Assembly (NCBI RefSeq): GCF_001623405.1
Contig: NZ_LUHG01000065.1
Coordinates: 99,127-163,126 of the forward strand
DNA length: 64,000 nt
Direction: 5' to 3'
Origin: Hydrotalea flava
GTDB lineage: Bacteria > Bacteroidota > Bacteroidia > Chitinophagales > Chitinophagaceae
In this document: positions 38,692 to 48,844 of the stretch, piece by piece
How the letters are laid out: the number at the start of each line of letters is the position of its first letter
How positions within the stretch are numbered: the first letter of the stretch is position 1
Position numbers and translations under genes: made by a program
Notes under the pieces: generated by a model
Seen by the model: the letters and a program-made list of their open reading frames with translations, nothing else
The model's database searches: none
Told to the model about the DNA's origin: nothing

Positions 38692-39549
38692 TTATTCAGA
38701 AGGCTTTGGGGCATCCAATTGGGTAACCTTTACCCAGTCAACTACCATTTTTGCCTTATTTTGCTTAATTTGTTGTAATGTTTTTTCAGGCAGGCCAAAA
38801 TAGGGCTCTTTTGCGCCATTCACTCCTGCAGGATAATTACCGCCCAAAGCAAAATTTAAAATCAAAAACTTTTTATTGCTAAAAGCCCATTGTCCATATT
38901 TATCTGTCATGGCTTTTGTAACGCGGTACATGGGTTTGCCGTCATATTCAAAAACCATTGCATCGGGCGTCCAGTTTACAGCATACACATGCCACTGCGT
39001 AGCATCATTGTTTTTTGGAAAATGGTAACGTTCTACAAATGGCGTTTCACCACTGTATCCGGGGCCATGCACCGCAGCACTTGCCCATCCAGCATCGCCA
39101 ATATTTTCCATAATGTCAATTTCGCCGGTAGCCGGCCAAGGCCCATTACCCAATATCCACCAGGCAGGCCATAATCCGGCACCGTTGGTTAATTGAATGC
39201 GGGCTTCTGCACGGCCATATTCAAATTCAAATTTATTCCGGGTATTTATTCTGGCCGAAATAAAATCAAAATGTTGCCCATCTTTTGTTACAAAACCAGG
39301 TGCATACAATGGCTGCAATATCAGCTTGTTTTTTTCTATGTACAATGTTTTAGAAGAGTCTACATAGGCCTGTAATTCATTGTTTACATGAAATCCGGTA
39401 ATTTCAATATTCCACTTAGCCGTATCTAAATGTTTTGTATTAAAATTATCAAAAAAAATTACTTTTCCTTTCTGGGCTTTTTGTGTTTGTGCTATTCCTG
39501 AATGCAGTATACAAAAAACAAAAACGATACATTTGAATAAGGATTGCAT
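38692..39549 (-). CDS. GH16 beta-glucanase (laminarinase-like)
   Basis: A 285-residue secreted enzyme with a signal peptide ending near SGIAQ. The GH16 jelly roll covers about 30-275. The catalytic E-x-D-x-x-E is GEIDIMENIG with nucleophile Glu143, Asp145 and acid/base Glu148; the one-residue-longer motif with Met is the beta-bulge form seen in laminarinases. Aromatic subsite residues appear in LWPAWWILG and WHVYAVNWTP. It should cut beta-1,3- or mixed-linkage glucan internally. It is the last gene of the polysaccharide locus, 85 bases after a second GH16. Confidence 0.92.
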   Translation of the reverse strand: MQSLFKCIVFVFCILHSGIAQTQKAQKGKVIFFDNFNTKHLDTAKWNIEITGFHVNNELQAYVDSSKTLYIEKNKLILQPLYAPGFVTKDGQHFDFISARINTRNKFEFEYGRAEARIQLTNGAGLWPAWWILGNGPWPATGEIDIMENIGDAGWASAAVHGPGYSGETPFVERYHFPKNNDATQWHVYAVNWTPDAMVFEYDGKPMYRVTKAMTDKYGQWAFSNKKFLILNFALGGNYPAGVNGAKEPYFGLPEKTLQQIKQNKAKMVVDWVKVTQLDAPKPSE

Positions 39550-39634
39550 AAGTTGGTGAAAGGAGTTTTGAATGGGAGAATGTAGGTTTGGTATTGAGCA
39601 ATATTTATGATTGGAAGTTAACGCATTTCAATGA

Positions 39635-40648
39635 TTATTGGTATACCCTCACATAATCAATCTCCATTTGGTCGGTGGTAAAAGCAGGATCAATTGTACC
39701 GCCTAACGTACCCCCCATTGCTACATTTAAAATAATAAAGAAATTTTGATTGAATGGGAAGCTGCTTTTATTGGGCAATGTATAATACACCACATCATCT
39801 ATCAATAACTGAATGGTGTTGGCCGACCATATTGCAGAATATTTATGAAAAGTTGTTGCTGCATTGGTGATAGAGGTAGTAGCACCATCACCATATTGAT
39901 TTACCTGTGCGGGATAATGCAATGTGCCATAAATAATATTTTTATTATTTCCATTCTGTTCCATAATATCTATTTCTCCACAAGCAGGCCAGCCTGCAGT
40001 TGAAATATTATTGCCCAGCATCCAAATAGCCGGCCATGTTCCAATAGAAGCGGGCAACTTTGCGCTTACATCTATCCGGCCATATTTAAAACTATATACA
40101 CCTTTTGTAAGCAAGCGGGCAGAGGTATAATTGCTTCCTGAATAATTTTCCTTTTTGGCAATAATTTTTAATGTTCCATTCGAAACGATAGCATTATCGG
40201 TACGAGATGTATAATATTCTAATTCATTATTACCCCATCCGCCGGCACCTAAATCATAACCCCATTTAGCCGGATCCGGACTTCCGGGTGTATTGAATTC
40301 ATCTGACCAAACCAAATTTAATTTTACTGCTACGGTAATTTGTATGTTGGCAGACGAAGTAAGGCCTGATGCGCTTTTTGCAATTACATTCACGGTATAG
40401 GTTCCGGAAGCAGTATACTTGTAAGTTGTTATTCCGGAAGGAATGGCTTGAATAATGCCATTCCCAAAATCAAAATCATAAGATACAGCATTGTTTGCCG
40501 AAGCAGTAAAATTTACATTGCCACTACTATCGGTAGAAACAACAGCATGAATTACCACATTGCCGGGTGCAATAGCAGGAGTAGAATTTGAAGCTTTGTG
40601 GCAACTTGTGATTGTAATCACTACTAAAAGCAAGCTTAATCGATTCAT
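39635..40648 (-). CDS. PKD-GH16 lipoprotein beta-glucanase
   Basis: A 337-residue surface or periplasmic lipoprotein (lipobox ITSC near residue 16). A PKD-like domain (about 28-110, with YDFDFGNG and YKYTASGTYTVNV) precedes a GH16 domain (about 112-337). The catalytic motif GEIDIMEQNG gives nucleophile Glu225, Asp227 and acid/base Glu230. The start was moved to the ATG at 40648 because it begins a normal lipoprotein signal; the ATG at 40702 would add 18 hydrophobic residues. PKD domains usually serve as spacers or carbohydrate contacts. With SusD it may act at the cell surface to cut long beta-1,3-glucan before import. Confidence 0.9.
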   Translation of the reverse strand: MNRLSLLLVVITITSCHKASNSTPAIAPGNVVIHAVVSTDSSGNVNFTASANNAVSYDFDFGNGIIQAIPSGITTYKYTASGTYTVNVIAKSASGLTSSANIQITVAVKLNLVWSDEFNTPGSPDPAKWGYDLGAGGWGNNELEYYTSRTDNAIVSNGTLKIIAKKENYSGSNYTSARLLTKGVYSFKYGRIDVSAKLPASIGTWPAIWMLGNNISTAGWPACGEIDIMEQNGNNKNIIYGTLHYPAQVNQYGDGATTSITNAATTFHKYSAIWSANTIQLLIDDVVYYTLPNKSSFPFNQNFFIILNVAMGGTLGGTIDPAFTTDQMEIDYVRVYQ

Positions 40649-40745
40649 GCTTGTAATATACAAATTAATTACAAATAGAATTATTATCTGAAAGAAATAC
40701 ATTCATTTAACTGCAAAATCAAGGATATAAATCAATAAAATTAAA

Positions 40746-41405
40746 TTATAACAAATAAGGCTCTAATATTTTCTGCCAGATATGATAACCCGTTGCATTC
40801 ATGTGCAGGCGGTCATGTATAAAAATGGTTTCGTTAATGGTACCATCCAGGTTTAACATAGCATGATACACATCAATAAAACGGGTATGAGGCTGCTGTT
40901 GTAAATATTTTTGAATGAGTGTATTAGATGCGGCCATTTTTTGTTGCCATTGTATTCGGCTTGGGCTTGGCTTAATAGAAATATAATCAACAGGTATGTT
41001 TTTATATTTTTTTCTGATGATTTGCAACAAGATCTTTACCCTTTCTAAAACCTGTTGTGGTGTTATGGCAGGATCTTCGGCAATATCATTCTCACCACAG
41101 TAAATCACAATTTGTTTGGGGTGATAAGGCAAAATAATATCTGGCGCATACCGAATTACATCCGGAAGCGTAGAACCACCAAAACCGCGATTAATAATGA
41201 TATGATTAGGAAAATAATCCTGCACATCTTTCCATTTTTGAAAGGAGGAGCTACCTACAAACAATATGGCATTGGCAGGTGGAAAATGTAGGCTATCTTG
41301 TTGTTTAAATGCCTGAATTTCCTGATAAAAGCGCGGTGTTTGAGCTTTGGCGCTACTCACTAATAATAATCCTAAAACAACAGATTGAAACAATAATTTT
41401 TTCAT
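40746..41405 (-). CDS. SGNH/GDSL-family hydrolase
   Basis: A 219-residue exported hydrolase (signal peptide ending near AKAQ). SGNH blocks are complete: Ser in FVGSSSFQKW (I), Gly in GFGGST (II), Asn in CGENDI (III) and the Asp/His pair in DRLHMNATGY (V). Such enzymes in polysaccharide loci are often carbohydrate esterases that remove acetyl groups; others act on phospholipids. It lies 21 bases after GH30 and 97 before the PKD-GH16 gene, so it belongs to this operon. An acyl-modified glucan would explain it, but no direct evidence fixes the substrate. Confidence 0.85.
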   Translation of the reverse strand: MKKLLFQSVVLGLLLVSSAKAQTPRFYQEIQAFKQQDSLHFPPANAILFVGSSSFQKWKDVQDYFPNHIIINRGFGGSTLPDVIRYAPDIILPYHPKQIVIYCGENDIAEDPAITPQQVLERVKILLQIIRKKYKNIPVDYISIKPSPSRIQWQQKMAASNTLIQKYLQQQPHTRFIDVYHAMLNLDGTINETIFIHDRLHMNATGYHIWQKILEPYLL

Positions 41406-41426
41406 ATAAACATCATTGAATGTTAT

Positions 41427-42872
41427 TTACCAAACATAAGTTGCCACATCACCAGATGCTAATGCTGCCGGAGCAAATAAATTTTTAAACTGAATACCAA
41501 ATGCCTGTGTTGTTGCAGTGGTATTTAAAACGATTAAAACTTTTTTCCCTGCCGGTGTAAGAAAAGCCACATTGGGTAAGCCATTTACCATATTTGAAGC
41601 AATTCTATACGAACCGTAAGGTACAAATTTTGATGCATGTGCTATAATATAGTAAGCCACATTTCGTATAACCGTATTCCCCTGTATGGTTAATGCCCCC
41701 AGGCATTGGGTACAACCACCGGGTGTATGTGGTTCATATTGTGCATCAGCAGCCAGGTTCCATTCCAATACGGTTTTACTCCAATTGCGTGGCGCACCAA
41801 TGATTAAATTCTCTACATGCCATGTTAAATTAGATGGGAAATCGCCGGGAGCACCTACCCATTGTTCCGTAAAATATACATTTTTATCAGGGAAGGCATC
41901 ATGCACCTGAGCTAGTGCATTAATATTTCCTGCGTATAAATGAAAAGCTGAGCCATCTACATATTGTGCTGCGGCAGGATTATTTAAAATAGCAATAGGA
42001 TAATCCAGCCTGTCGCAATTATGATCATACAACAAAATTTTTGTAGTAATATTTTCATTTTTAAAAACGGTGCCCAATGCATTTTGAATAAAATTAGCCT
42101 GATCGGCTGCCTGCATCACCATGCTGGGATTGTTATTGGGATTTAATGGCTCGTTTTGAATAGTAATTGCATGAACGGTAATACCTTGCTGTTGCATTGC
42201 CTGAATATATTTTGCCAGATATTTTGCATATACAGGATAATAAGCCGGAAGCAAACTTCCGCCGATGGTACTGCCATTATCTTTCATCCAGGCAGGTGCC
42301 GACCAAGGTGAACCCAATATTTTAATGGATGGATTGATTTGAAGAATTGTTTTCAAAACCGGAATCAGATCAACAGTATCTGCCCCTAAACTAAATTTTG
42401 ATAAGGCAGTATCTGTTTGTCCTGCAGGCATATCATCGTATGAAAATACGCTACTATTCAAGTCAGAAGCACCAATACTAATGCGCAAATAACTAATTCC
42501 GATACTATTGGCGTCATGGCCAAACAACTCTTTCAACAAGGCAGTTTTTTGTGTATTGGGTAATTGATTGATTAAAGTTGCACTACCTCCGGTTAAAGTA
42601 TACCCAAAGCCATCCATGGTTTGATAACGCTGCAAACTATCAACCACAATAATAAAATTGGTTTTATTAACCGTATCGAAATATAATGGCGTTTGTTGTT
42701 GTAAACGCACAGAACCATTGGCATTGGTGAGCCATACAGATATTGAATCTTTTAAATTAACTACCGTATTTGGAGGCCTATTAGGCATTTCAGGCGACTT
42801 TTGAGCCGAGGAACAACTCATGGCCAATATCATACAATTGATAAGCAGAAAATATTTACAAAGTTTTTTCAT
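41427..42872 (-). CDS. GH30 glycosidase (glucosylceramidase / endo-beta-1,6-glucanase type)
   Basis: A 481-residue lipoprotein (lipobox AMSC near residue 20). The TIM barrel runs from about 80 to 400, and a C-terminal beta-sandwich closes the protein. Family marks are MDGFGYTLTGGSA, acid/base Glu241 in TIQNEPLNPN and nucleophile Glu336 in YFTEQWVG. This resembles GH30 subfamilies 1 and 3, which include beta-glucosylceramidases and beta-1,6-glucanases. Next to GH16 enzymes and SusCD, removal of beta-1,6-linked glucose branches from laminarin is the simplest role. It is 129 bases after susD. Confidence 0.88.
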   Translation of the reverse strand: MKKLCKYFLLINCMILAMSCSSAQKSPEMPNRPPNTVVNLKDSISVWLTNANGSVRLQQQTPLYFDTVNKTNFIIVVDSLQRYQTMDGFGYTLTGGSATLINQLPNTQKTALLKELFGHDANSIGISYLRISIGASDLNSSVFSYDDMPAGQTDTALSKFSLGADTVDLIPVLKTILQINPSIKILGSPWSAPAWMKDNGSTIGGSLLPAYYPVYAKYLAKYIQAMQQQGITVHAITIQNEPLNPNNNPSMVMQAADQANFIQNALGTVFKNENITTKILLYDHNCDRLDYPIAILNNPAAAQYVDGSAFHLYAGNINALAQVHDAFPDKNVYFTEQWVGAPGDFPSNLTWHVENLIIGAPRNWSKTVLEWNLAADAQYEPHTPGGCTQCLGALTIQGNTVIRNVAYYIIAHASKFVPYGSYRIASNMVNGLPNVAFLTPAGKKVLIVLNTTATTQAFGIQFKNLFAPAALASGDVATYVW

Positions 42873-43001
42873 TGTATAATTTCATATAAAATTTAAAAAT
42901 TGCATCAACCTACTGAAAAATGCTTTATCTAAAAATAAGGTAATGTACTGAAAAAAGCACCCACAAAAATCTGCAGGTGCTTTTGTATGTAACCTAAACG
43001 A

Positions 43002-44465
43002 CTAGTAACCTGAATTTTGTTTCAACAAAACATTGTTATCAATTTGATTTTGCGGTATGGGAAATACCAGTTGATAAGGTTTAACATTGTAATTTAAATT
43101 ATTACCTGCACCATCTTTTTGTGCATTCATTACTGTTATGGCTCTTCCGGTTCTCACTAAATCGAACCAGCGATGGCCTTCAAATGCCAGCTCCAATCTT
43201 CTTTCTTTTTCAATTGCCAATGCCATATCACCTTGCGAAACTGCTGTTGTAGGAGGCAGATTAACTCTGGCACGAATTAAATTCACCAATGCACCTGCGT
43301 TGGTCGTTAATCCTTTGGCATTGTAAGCTTCAGCTCTCAGTAAAATAATATCTGCCAAACGAATCATATAAAAATCATTGGTACCATTGTTTGGATCATT
43401 ATATTTTGACAGGATAGGATAATTGTTGACATCTTTCCAATATGGATCAGACCATCCATAGTTTACAAAAGTAATAGAAGCGTGTAAACGAATAGAATCA
43501 CCTTCTGTTCTAAAGGTATTCACCAAATCATTGGTGGGTGTTTCAAATTTTTTCCAGCCGCTGCCGATAAATTGAGATGGTATCCAGTTGCCAATCACAC
43601 TCCAGCCTACATAATTAAATTCCCAGATAGATTCACTATTGTTTTTATGATTGTTATCCCATAAAAAAGTATAGTTGGGCATTAATGTATAATTGGGTAT
43701 CACCTGATCGCAATAATAAGCAACAGAATCCCAATTAGGAGTAGGCATGCTGGCATATACTTTTGCCAAAATTGCATTCACAGCACCTTTTGTTACCACC
43801 ATTTTATTGGGAGGTGTATTGTCGTTTTGTACATTATCTTTTGCAAACCATAAATCCTGTAAAATAGCCTGGTAAGCAGTATCAGCAGAAGATTGTGGCA
43901 CTAATGTAGATTTAATTAATGTTTCAGAATTAGTTTGGTCCACCGGTTTTAGCATTAACGGAATTCTGCCAAATAAGCGAACTAAATCAAAATAAGTAAA
44001 TGCCCGCATAAATCTGGCTTCACCCAAAATTTGATTTTTTCTGGTTGCAGACAAAGCAGGATCTGTACATGCCTGCACCTGTGCAATAGCAATATTAGCA
44101 GTTGCTATAATACCATAGGCATCTTTCCAGTCACGATTGATATTGCCATTGGCTGCATTGGCAGTAAACAAATCGATGGCAATATTGTCAGGATTATCAC
44201 CACCTGCATAGCAATTATCAGACTGAACATCAGCATTGGTAATTCTGTCTAACACATTGAACTCTAATCCATAACTATAACCAATTTCAGCATTATAAAC
44301 ACCAGACAGTGCATTTTCTGCTTGAGAAGCAGTAATAGAACTAGTTCCTGTATTTGTTACCACTTGTGTAATGGGCTGTTTATCTAACAATTTGGTGCAG
44401 CCCGGCAAAATCATGAAACAACCAAGCGAACCAGTAATTAATGTTATTATTATTTTATTTTTCAT
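43002..44465 (-). CDS. SusD/RagB-family glycan-binding lipoprotein
   Basis: A 487-residue outer-membrane lipoprotein (lipobox LPGC). The start at 44465 gives a standard lipoprotein signal; a further ATG at 44504 would add a charged stretch before it. The SusD N-terminal segment (about 25-220) contains tetratricopeptide-like helices, including GEARFMRAFTYFDLVRLFGRIP, and the RagB/SusD C-terminal domain ends with EKERRLELAFEGHRWFDLVRTG, the family hallmark. It caps the SusC channel encoded 51 bases upstream and should bind the target glycan at the cell surface. The predicted ligand is a beta-1,3/1,6-glucan, from the neighbouring enzymes. Confidence 0.93.
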   Translation of the reverse strand: MKNKIIITLITGSLGCFMILPGCTKLLDKQPITQVVTNTGTSSITASQAENALSGVYNAEIGYSYGLEFNVLDRITNADVQSDNCYAGGDNPDNIAIDLFTANAANGNINRDWKDAYGIIATANIAIAQVQACTDPALSATRKNQILGEARFMRAFTYFDLVRLFGRIPLMLKPVDQTNSETLIKSTLVPQSSADTAYQAILQDLWFAKDNVQNDNTPPNKMVVTKGAVNAILAKVYASMPTPNWDSVAYYCDQVIPNYTLMPNYTFLWDNNHKNNSESIWEFNYVGWSVIGNWIPSQFIGSGWKKFETPTNDLVNTFRTEGDSIRLHASITFVNYGWSDPYWKDVNNYPILSKYNDPNNGTNDFYMIRLADIILLRAEAYNAKGLTTNAGALVNLIRARVNLPPTTAVSQGDMALAIEKERRLELAFEGHRWFDLVRTGRAITVMNAQKDGAGNNLNYNVKPYQLVFPIPQNQIDNNVLLKQNSGY

Positions 44466-44516
44466 ATTCCTGATTTTTAAATTTTCAAAATGGCATATAA
44501 GCAACGAAAATCATTT

Positions 44517-47500
44517 TTATTTCAACGCAACATTCAAACCAAATAAGAACATTTTTGCCTGTGGATAAGCGCCATTATCCAACCCTAATGAAATATTTCT
44601 ATTGTCGTTTGAATTTCCGGGATTGCCATAAGAATTTACTTCCGGATCAAAACCTTTGTATTTGGTTAATGTTAGCAAATTATTACCTGAAACATAAACA
44701 GAAGCCCTGCTTAAACCAATATGGTTTAATACTTTCGACGGAATATCGTAAGAGAGTGTAATTGTTTTCACTCTTAAATAAGAACCATCTTCTAAAAACC
44801 GTGTAGATATCAACGAATTATTAATGGTTGCATTGGTACTTACGCCTGGAATATCAGTAATATCGCCGGGTTTTTGCCATCTTCTTAATACAGCCGAACT
44901 TTGATTAGCGGAGTTTACCATAGCCTCGGCTTCTAACCTTCCTGCATTAAATATTTTGTTGCCCTGTGAACCCTGAATAAATATAGTTAATGTAAAATTT
45001 TTAAATGAAACGGTATTATTCAACCCATAAATAAAAGTGGGCAATGCACTACCTAAAATTCTTCTATCGGTAGGTGCGGGATTATCGGTTGTTTTACCAT
45101 CTTTTGTTAAATACAATTCATGCCCGGTATTTGGATCCACGCCTTGTGCTACATACCCATAAAATTCACCGAGGCCGTAACCTTGCGCCAATGCAATAGC
45201 GTTACCACGTGCATAAACACCGCCAAATGCATTCAGGAAGGTTACTCCTTCACCAATATTTAATATTTTATTTTGATTGAATGAAATATTGAAATCTGAA
45301 TTCCACCTCCAATTGCCTTTTACAACATTTTTAGTAGAAATAAGAAACTCTTCTCCAATATTTTGCATGGTTGCCGCATTGAGTGGAGCAGTTGCAAATC
45401 CTGCCTGTGAGGGCAAAGGATAATTCACCAATACATTCTTGGTTTTCTTCACATAAAAATCTCCTGTAAATGAAATTCTTCCATTTAAAAAGCTCGCATC
45501 AACACCTATATCTGTTTGTGATGTAGTTTCCCATGTTAAACTGGCCGGCGCAATTGAAACAGGAGTTACTGCACCCGTAACCGGATTGATACTGGACAAA
45601 GGCAGGTAACTATAGCTGCCAATTCCTTCCTGATTACCATTTTGGCCCCAGGCTACTCTTAATTTTAAATCGTTAACCGCACGTACATTTTCCATAAACG
45701 CTTCTCTCGACAAACGCCATCCTGCAGAGAAAGAGGGGAATATGGCTGTTCTGTTTCCCGGTGCAAACTTGGAAGAATTATCAGAACGGATATTGGCCTG
45801 AAACAGATATTTACCATCAAAATCATAATTAATTCTTCCTAAATATGAAATCAAAGCCCATTCATCAATTCCGGTGGTTCCGGGTTGCTTAATAGAATCT
45901 CTTAAATACGCCTGATCCCAGGGCAGTAACCGGTATTCCGGTTTTAAGAATGACCCGGAAATAGTTGTTTGCTCTGTATGTGAGTTTTGAGCTGTCCAGC
46001 CAGCCAGGGCAGAAAAATGATGTTTACCCCAATTTTTGTTATAGTGCAAAGTTTGCTCACTTAACCAGGTTAAATTATAGGTTCTGGTTCTGGATTGCTG
46101 ACCTCCGGTTTGTCTTCCATAAATGGTAAGAAAAGGATCCAAAAAATAAGTGTTGGTATAGTTTCCATAATCAATACCAAATCTTGACTCAAATACCAAT
46201 CCTTTCAACAATTTAACATCGGCACCTAAGTTGGTTAATAATCGGTCGGCTGTTGATTTGTTATATCTTCCTAAAATTGCACCATAGGGGTTTTCCCATC
46301 CTGTTAAGGGATTAAATCCAATGGTCCCATTTGCATTAAATTTTGGTATAATAAATGGAGTTTCCAAAGCAGATAAAACAACGCCGCCTCTTGCTACACT
46401 TTGGTTATCGGTAACATCGTTGCTATTAGAGCGAGAAAGAACTGTACTAGACAAAATGGTGAGCCAGTTACTAGCCTTGGTTGTTAAATTCACTCTTCCG
46501 GTTAACCTATTATATGTTGCAGGTTTTATCATCCCTTTTTGATCAGTATAATTTAAAGAAATATAATGGGTTGATTTATCGTTGCCGCCTGAAATAGATA
46601 ATTGATAATTTTGTTGTGTGCCATCCTGAAAAATTTCTTTTGGCCAATTCACATTATTTGCATTCACCATTGAGTCAGTTACAACTACTGCTCCTTTCTG
46701 TTCATTTGCATAAGCCTGATATTGTTTGGCATTTAAAACAGACAACATTTTGGTTGGAGAGGTAGTACCATAATAAGTACTAAATTCAATTTTAGATTTG
46801 CCGGCTACTCCTTTTTTAGTAGTAATGACTACTACACCATTTGCGGCTCTAGTGCCATATATAGAAGCTGATGCTGCATCTTTTAAAACAGAAATAGACT
46901 CAATATCGCTTGGACTGAAAGAAGAAATATCCGTCATTGGAATACCATCCACAACATATAATGGATCATTCCCTGCACTGATGGAAGAAGAACCTCTTAT
47001 CCTGATAGATAAACCAGCACCGGGTTTCCCTGAATTGGAAACCACCTGTACTCCGGCGGCCTTTCCCTGTAATGCCTCTCCTGCATCAACAATCGGTCTG
47101 TCGGCAATATCGGCTGCTGTAACTACTGAAACGGCTCCGGTTAAGTCTTTTTTACGCTGCGAACCATAACCTACTACTACAACCTGATCTAATTGAGCAT
47201 CAACGGGCGTTAGCTGTACTTGTATAGTGTTTGTTGCGCCAACTACAATTTCTTTTGATGCATAACCAACATAAGAAAATACAATGGTAGCACCTTTTTC
47301 GGCTGTAATAGTAAACTGCCCTGTATTGTTGGTAGAAGTACCCTTATTTGTACCTTTTACAACCACACTAACCCCTATTAAAGGTTGTTGTGTAATTGCA
47401 TCGGTAACGGTACCGGTTATTACATTGGCCTGTACAGAAGCATTTGTAAAATTTGGATCCTGATAAAGGGCTTGTAAAATTTGTGGATTATTAATCAAAT

Positions 47501-47873
47501 CTTTGAGCGTTTCAATTTTAGTGTTTTTACTAAATAATACATAGGTTTGATCGAGCACTTTTTTATAATGAATACCCAATGGTATTAAAATGGTATTCAG
47601 TGCCTGTTCTACATTTTTAAATTTAGTAATTGAAAATGCCACTTTGGTGTCGGGCAATGTATTACTTTCATACACAAAATCAACCTGATAAGCCTTTCGT
47701 AATTCAGATAGTACATCCACCAACATTTTAGTATTATTGGTATCATCTTTCCTGATTGTATGGTAAAGCGTACCATTTTTAAAAGGAAGTGGCGTTTCTG
47801 AAAAGGCAATGCCAATAGACATGGAAAATAGTAATAGCTGCAATAGCAGTAGTTTTCCTACATTTTTTCTCAT
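44517..47873 (-). CDS. SusC-family TonB-dependent transporter with STN domain
   Basis: An 1118-residue outer-membrane glycan importer. After a signal peptide there is a secretin/TonB short N-terminal (STN) domain at about 45-115, then a carboxypeptidase-like domain (about 150-230), a plug (about 240-355, with LQGKAAGVQVVSNSGKPG and VLKDAASASIYGTRAANG) and a barrel to the end. The STN domain is the signalling module that touches a FecR anti-sigma factor; FecR and an ECF sigma lie directly upstream (28 and then 55 bases apart). Substrate arrival should therefore switch on the locus through trans-envelope signalling. Confidence 0.94.
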   Translation of the reverse strand: MRKNVGKLLLLQLLLFSMSIGIAFSETPLPFKNGTLYHTIRKDDTNNTKMLVDVLSELRKAYQVDFVYESNTLPDTKVAFSITKFKNVEQALNTILIPLGIHYKKVLDQTYVLFSKNTKIETLKDLINNPQILQALYQDPNFTNASVQANVITGTVTDAITQQPLIGVSVVVKGTNKGTSTNNTGQFTITAEKGATIVFSYVGYASKEIVVGATNTIQVQLTPVDAQLDQVVVVGYGSQRKKDLTGAVSVVTAADIADRPIVDAGEALQGKAAGVQVVSNSGKPGAGLSIRIRGSSSISAGNDPLYVVDGIPMTDISSFSPSDIESISVLKDAASASIYGTRAANGVVVITTKKGVAGKSKIEFSTYYGTTSPTKMLSVLNAKQYQAYANEQKGAVVVTDSMVNANNVNWPKEIFQDGTQQNYQLSISGGNDKSTHYISLNYTDQKGMIKPATYNRLTGRVNLTTKASNWLTILSSTVLSRSNSNDVTDNQSVARGGVVLSALETPFIIPKFNANGTIGFNPLTGWENPYGAILGRYNKSTADRLLTNLGADVKLLKGLVFESRFGIDYGNYTNTYFLDPFLTIYGRQTGGQQSRTRTYNLTWLSEQTLHYNKNWGKHHFSALAGWTAQNSHTEQTTISGSFLKPEYRLLPWDQAYLRDSIKQPGTTGIDEWALISYLGRINYDFDGKYLFQANIRSDNSSKFAPGNRTAIFPSFSAGWRLSREAFMENVRAVNDLKLRVAWGQNGNQEGIGSYSYLPLSSINPVTGAVTPVSIAPASLTWETTSQTDIGVDASFLNGRISFTGDFYVKKTKNVLVNYPLPSQAGFATAPLNAATMQNIGEEFLISTKNVVKGNWRWNSDFNISFNQNKILNIGEGVTFLNAFGGVYARGNAIALAQGYGLGEFYGYVAQGVDPNTGHELYLTKDGKTTDNPAPTDRRILGSALPTFIYGLNNTVSFKNFTLTIFIQGSQGNKIFNAGRLEAEAMVNSANQSSAVLRRWQKPGDITDIPGVSTNATINNSLISTRFLEDGSYLRVKTITLSYDIPSKVLNHIGLSRASVYVSGNNLLTLTKYKGFDPEVNSYGNPGNSNDNRNISLGLDNGAYPQAKMFLFGLNVALK

Positions 47874-47901
47874 AATACAATCGTTTTAAAAATTAAAATG
47901 C

Positions 47902-48789
47902 TTATTGTTTGGGATATATATAAATGGTTTTTCCTTTCATTTCAATATTTACATTCATGGCAACAGATATTACCTTAATAAAATCCTGAATGCTTTTTGC
48001 TGTAAGATCTCCGGTTAAAAATTTTGTTGTAATAAGTTTTGCATCAATAACAGTGTGGTATCCATAATTATCCTGTATCATCTCGGCAATATCAGTAATG
48101 CTGGTATGATCAAAATGATATTCATTAAATTGCCAGCTACTTCTAAAGCGCACATTACTATCAGACGCTACGCTCATTTTTTTATCTTTTGTTACAATAG
48201 CAACCTGTCCCGGAGTAATTTTCGTGAGTACTTTATTTTTGTCGGTAATTAATTGTATAGACCCTTCCTCTAATGAAATCACTGATTTATCTCTGCGGTC
48301 TTTTATATTAAAAATAGTTCCCAAAACCTCAACATTGGTTTGTGGCGTATGCACAATAAAATTCTGTTTTGTTACTGTTTTTTTTCGAACATGGAACCAA
48401 GCTTCCCCTTTTATCCATACCTCTCGTTGTACATCATCAGCCCAAACTGCCGGAATTTTTAAAGTTGAATTGGCGTTCATCATTACTTCAGTACTATCGG
48501 GCAAAACAATTCTTTTCATTTCACCAAAACCGGTTTGAACAATAGCATACTGTTCAGTACTATGCAAATTTTGATTCACAAAAAAGTAAGTAACCACAAC
48601 TAAAAGAATAAAACTTGCAGCGATAAGAATGGGCTTCAGCATAGGATAAATGGGTCGAAACTGCTGACCGGTTATTCTATTTTCGATAGATGACCAGTTG
48701 GCATCTCGCTGAGCTTCAGTTGAAGGCTTGTGCCTGAATTGAAAAGGCAAATTTTCGCCACTATTTTCTTCCCAAAAATTATCGGGCAT
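47902..48789 (-). CDS. FecR-family anti-sigma factor
   Basis: A 295-residue single-pass inner-membrane regulator. The short cytoplasmic N-terminus (about 1-47) should hold the sigma factor, a transmembrane helix covers about 50-68, the FecR domain covers about 90-190 (including the EVWIKGEAWFHV stretch), and a DUF4974-type domain (about 220-293) ends the protein. The last domain resembles an STN fold and is expected to meet the STN domain of SusC. It lies between its sigma factor and its SusC partner. Confidence 0.93.
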   Translation of the reverse strand: MPDNFWEENSGENLPFQFRHKPSTEAQRDANWSSIENRITGQQFRPIYPMLKPILIAASFILLVVVTYFFVNQNLHSTEQYAIVQTGFGEMKRIVLPDSTEVMMNANSTLKIPAVWADDVQREVWIKGEAWFHVRKKTVTKQNFIVHTPQTNVEVLGTIFNIKDRRDKSVISLEEGSIQLITDKNKVLTKITPGQVAIVTKDKKMSVASDSNVRFRSSWQFNEYHFDHTSITDIAEMIQDNYGYHTVIDAKLITTKFLTGDLTAKSIQDFIKVISVAMNVNIEMKGKTIYIYPKQ

Positions 48790-48844
48790 AGCAATCTTTT
48801 AGTGTAAGACACTCGATTTTATTTTTTATACCCTTTTTTTAGAA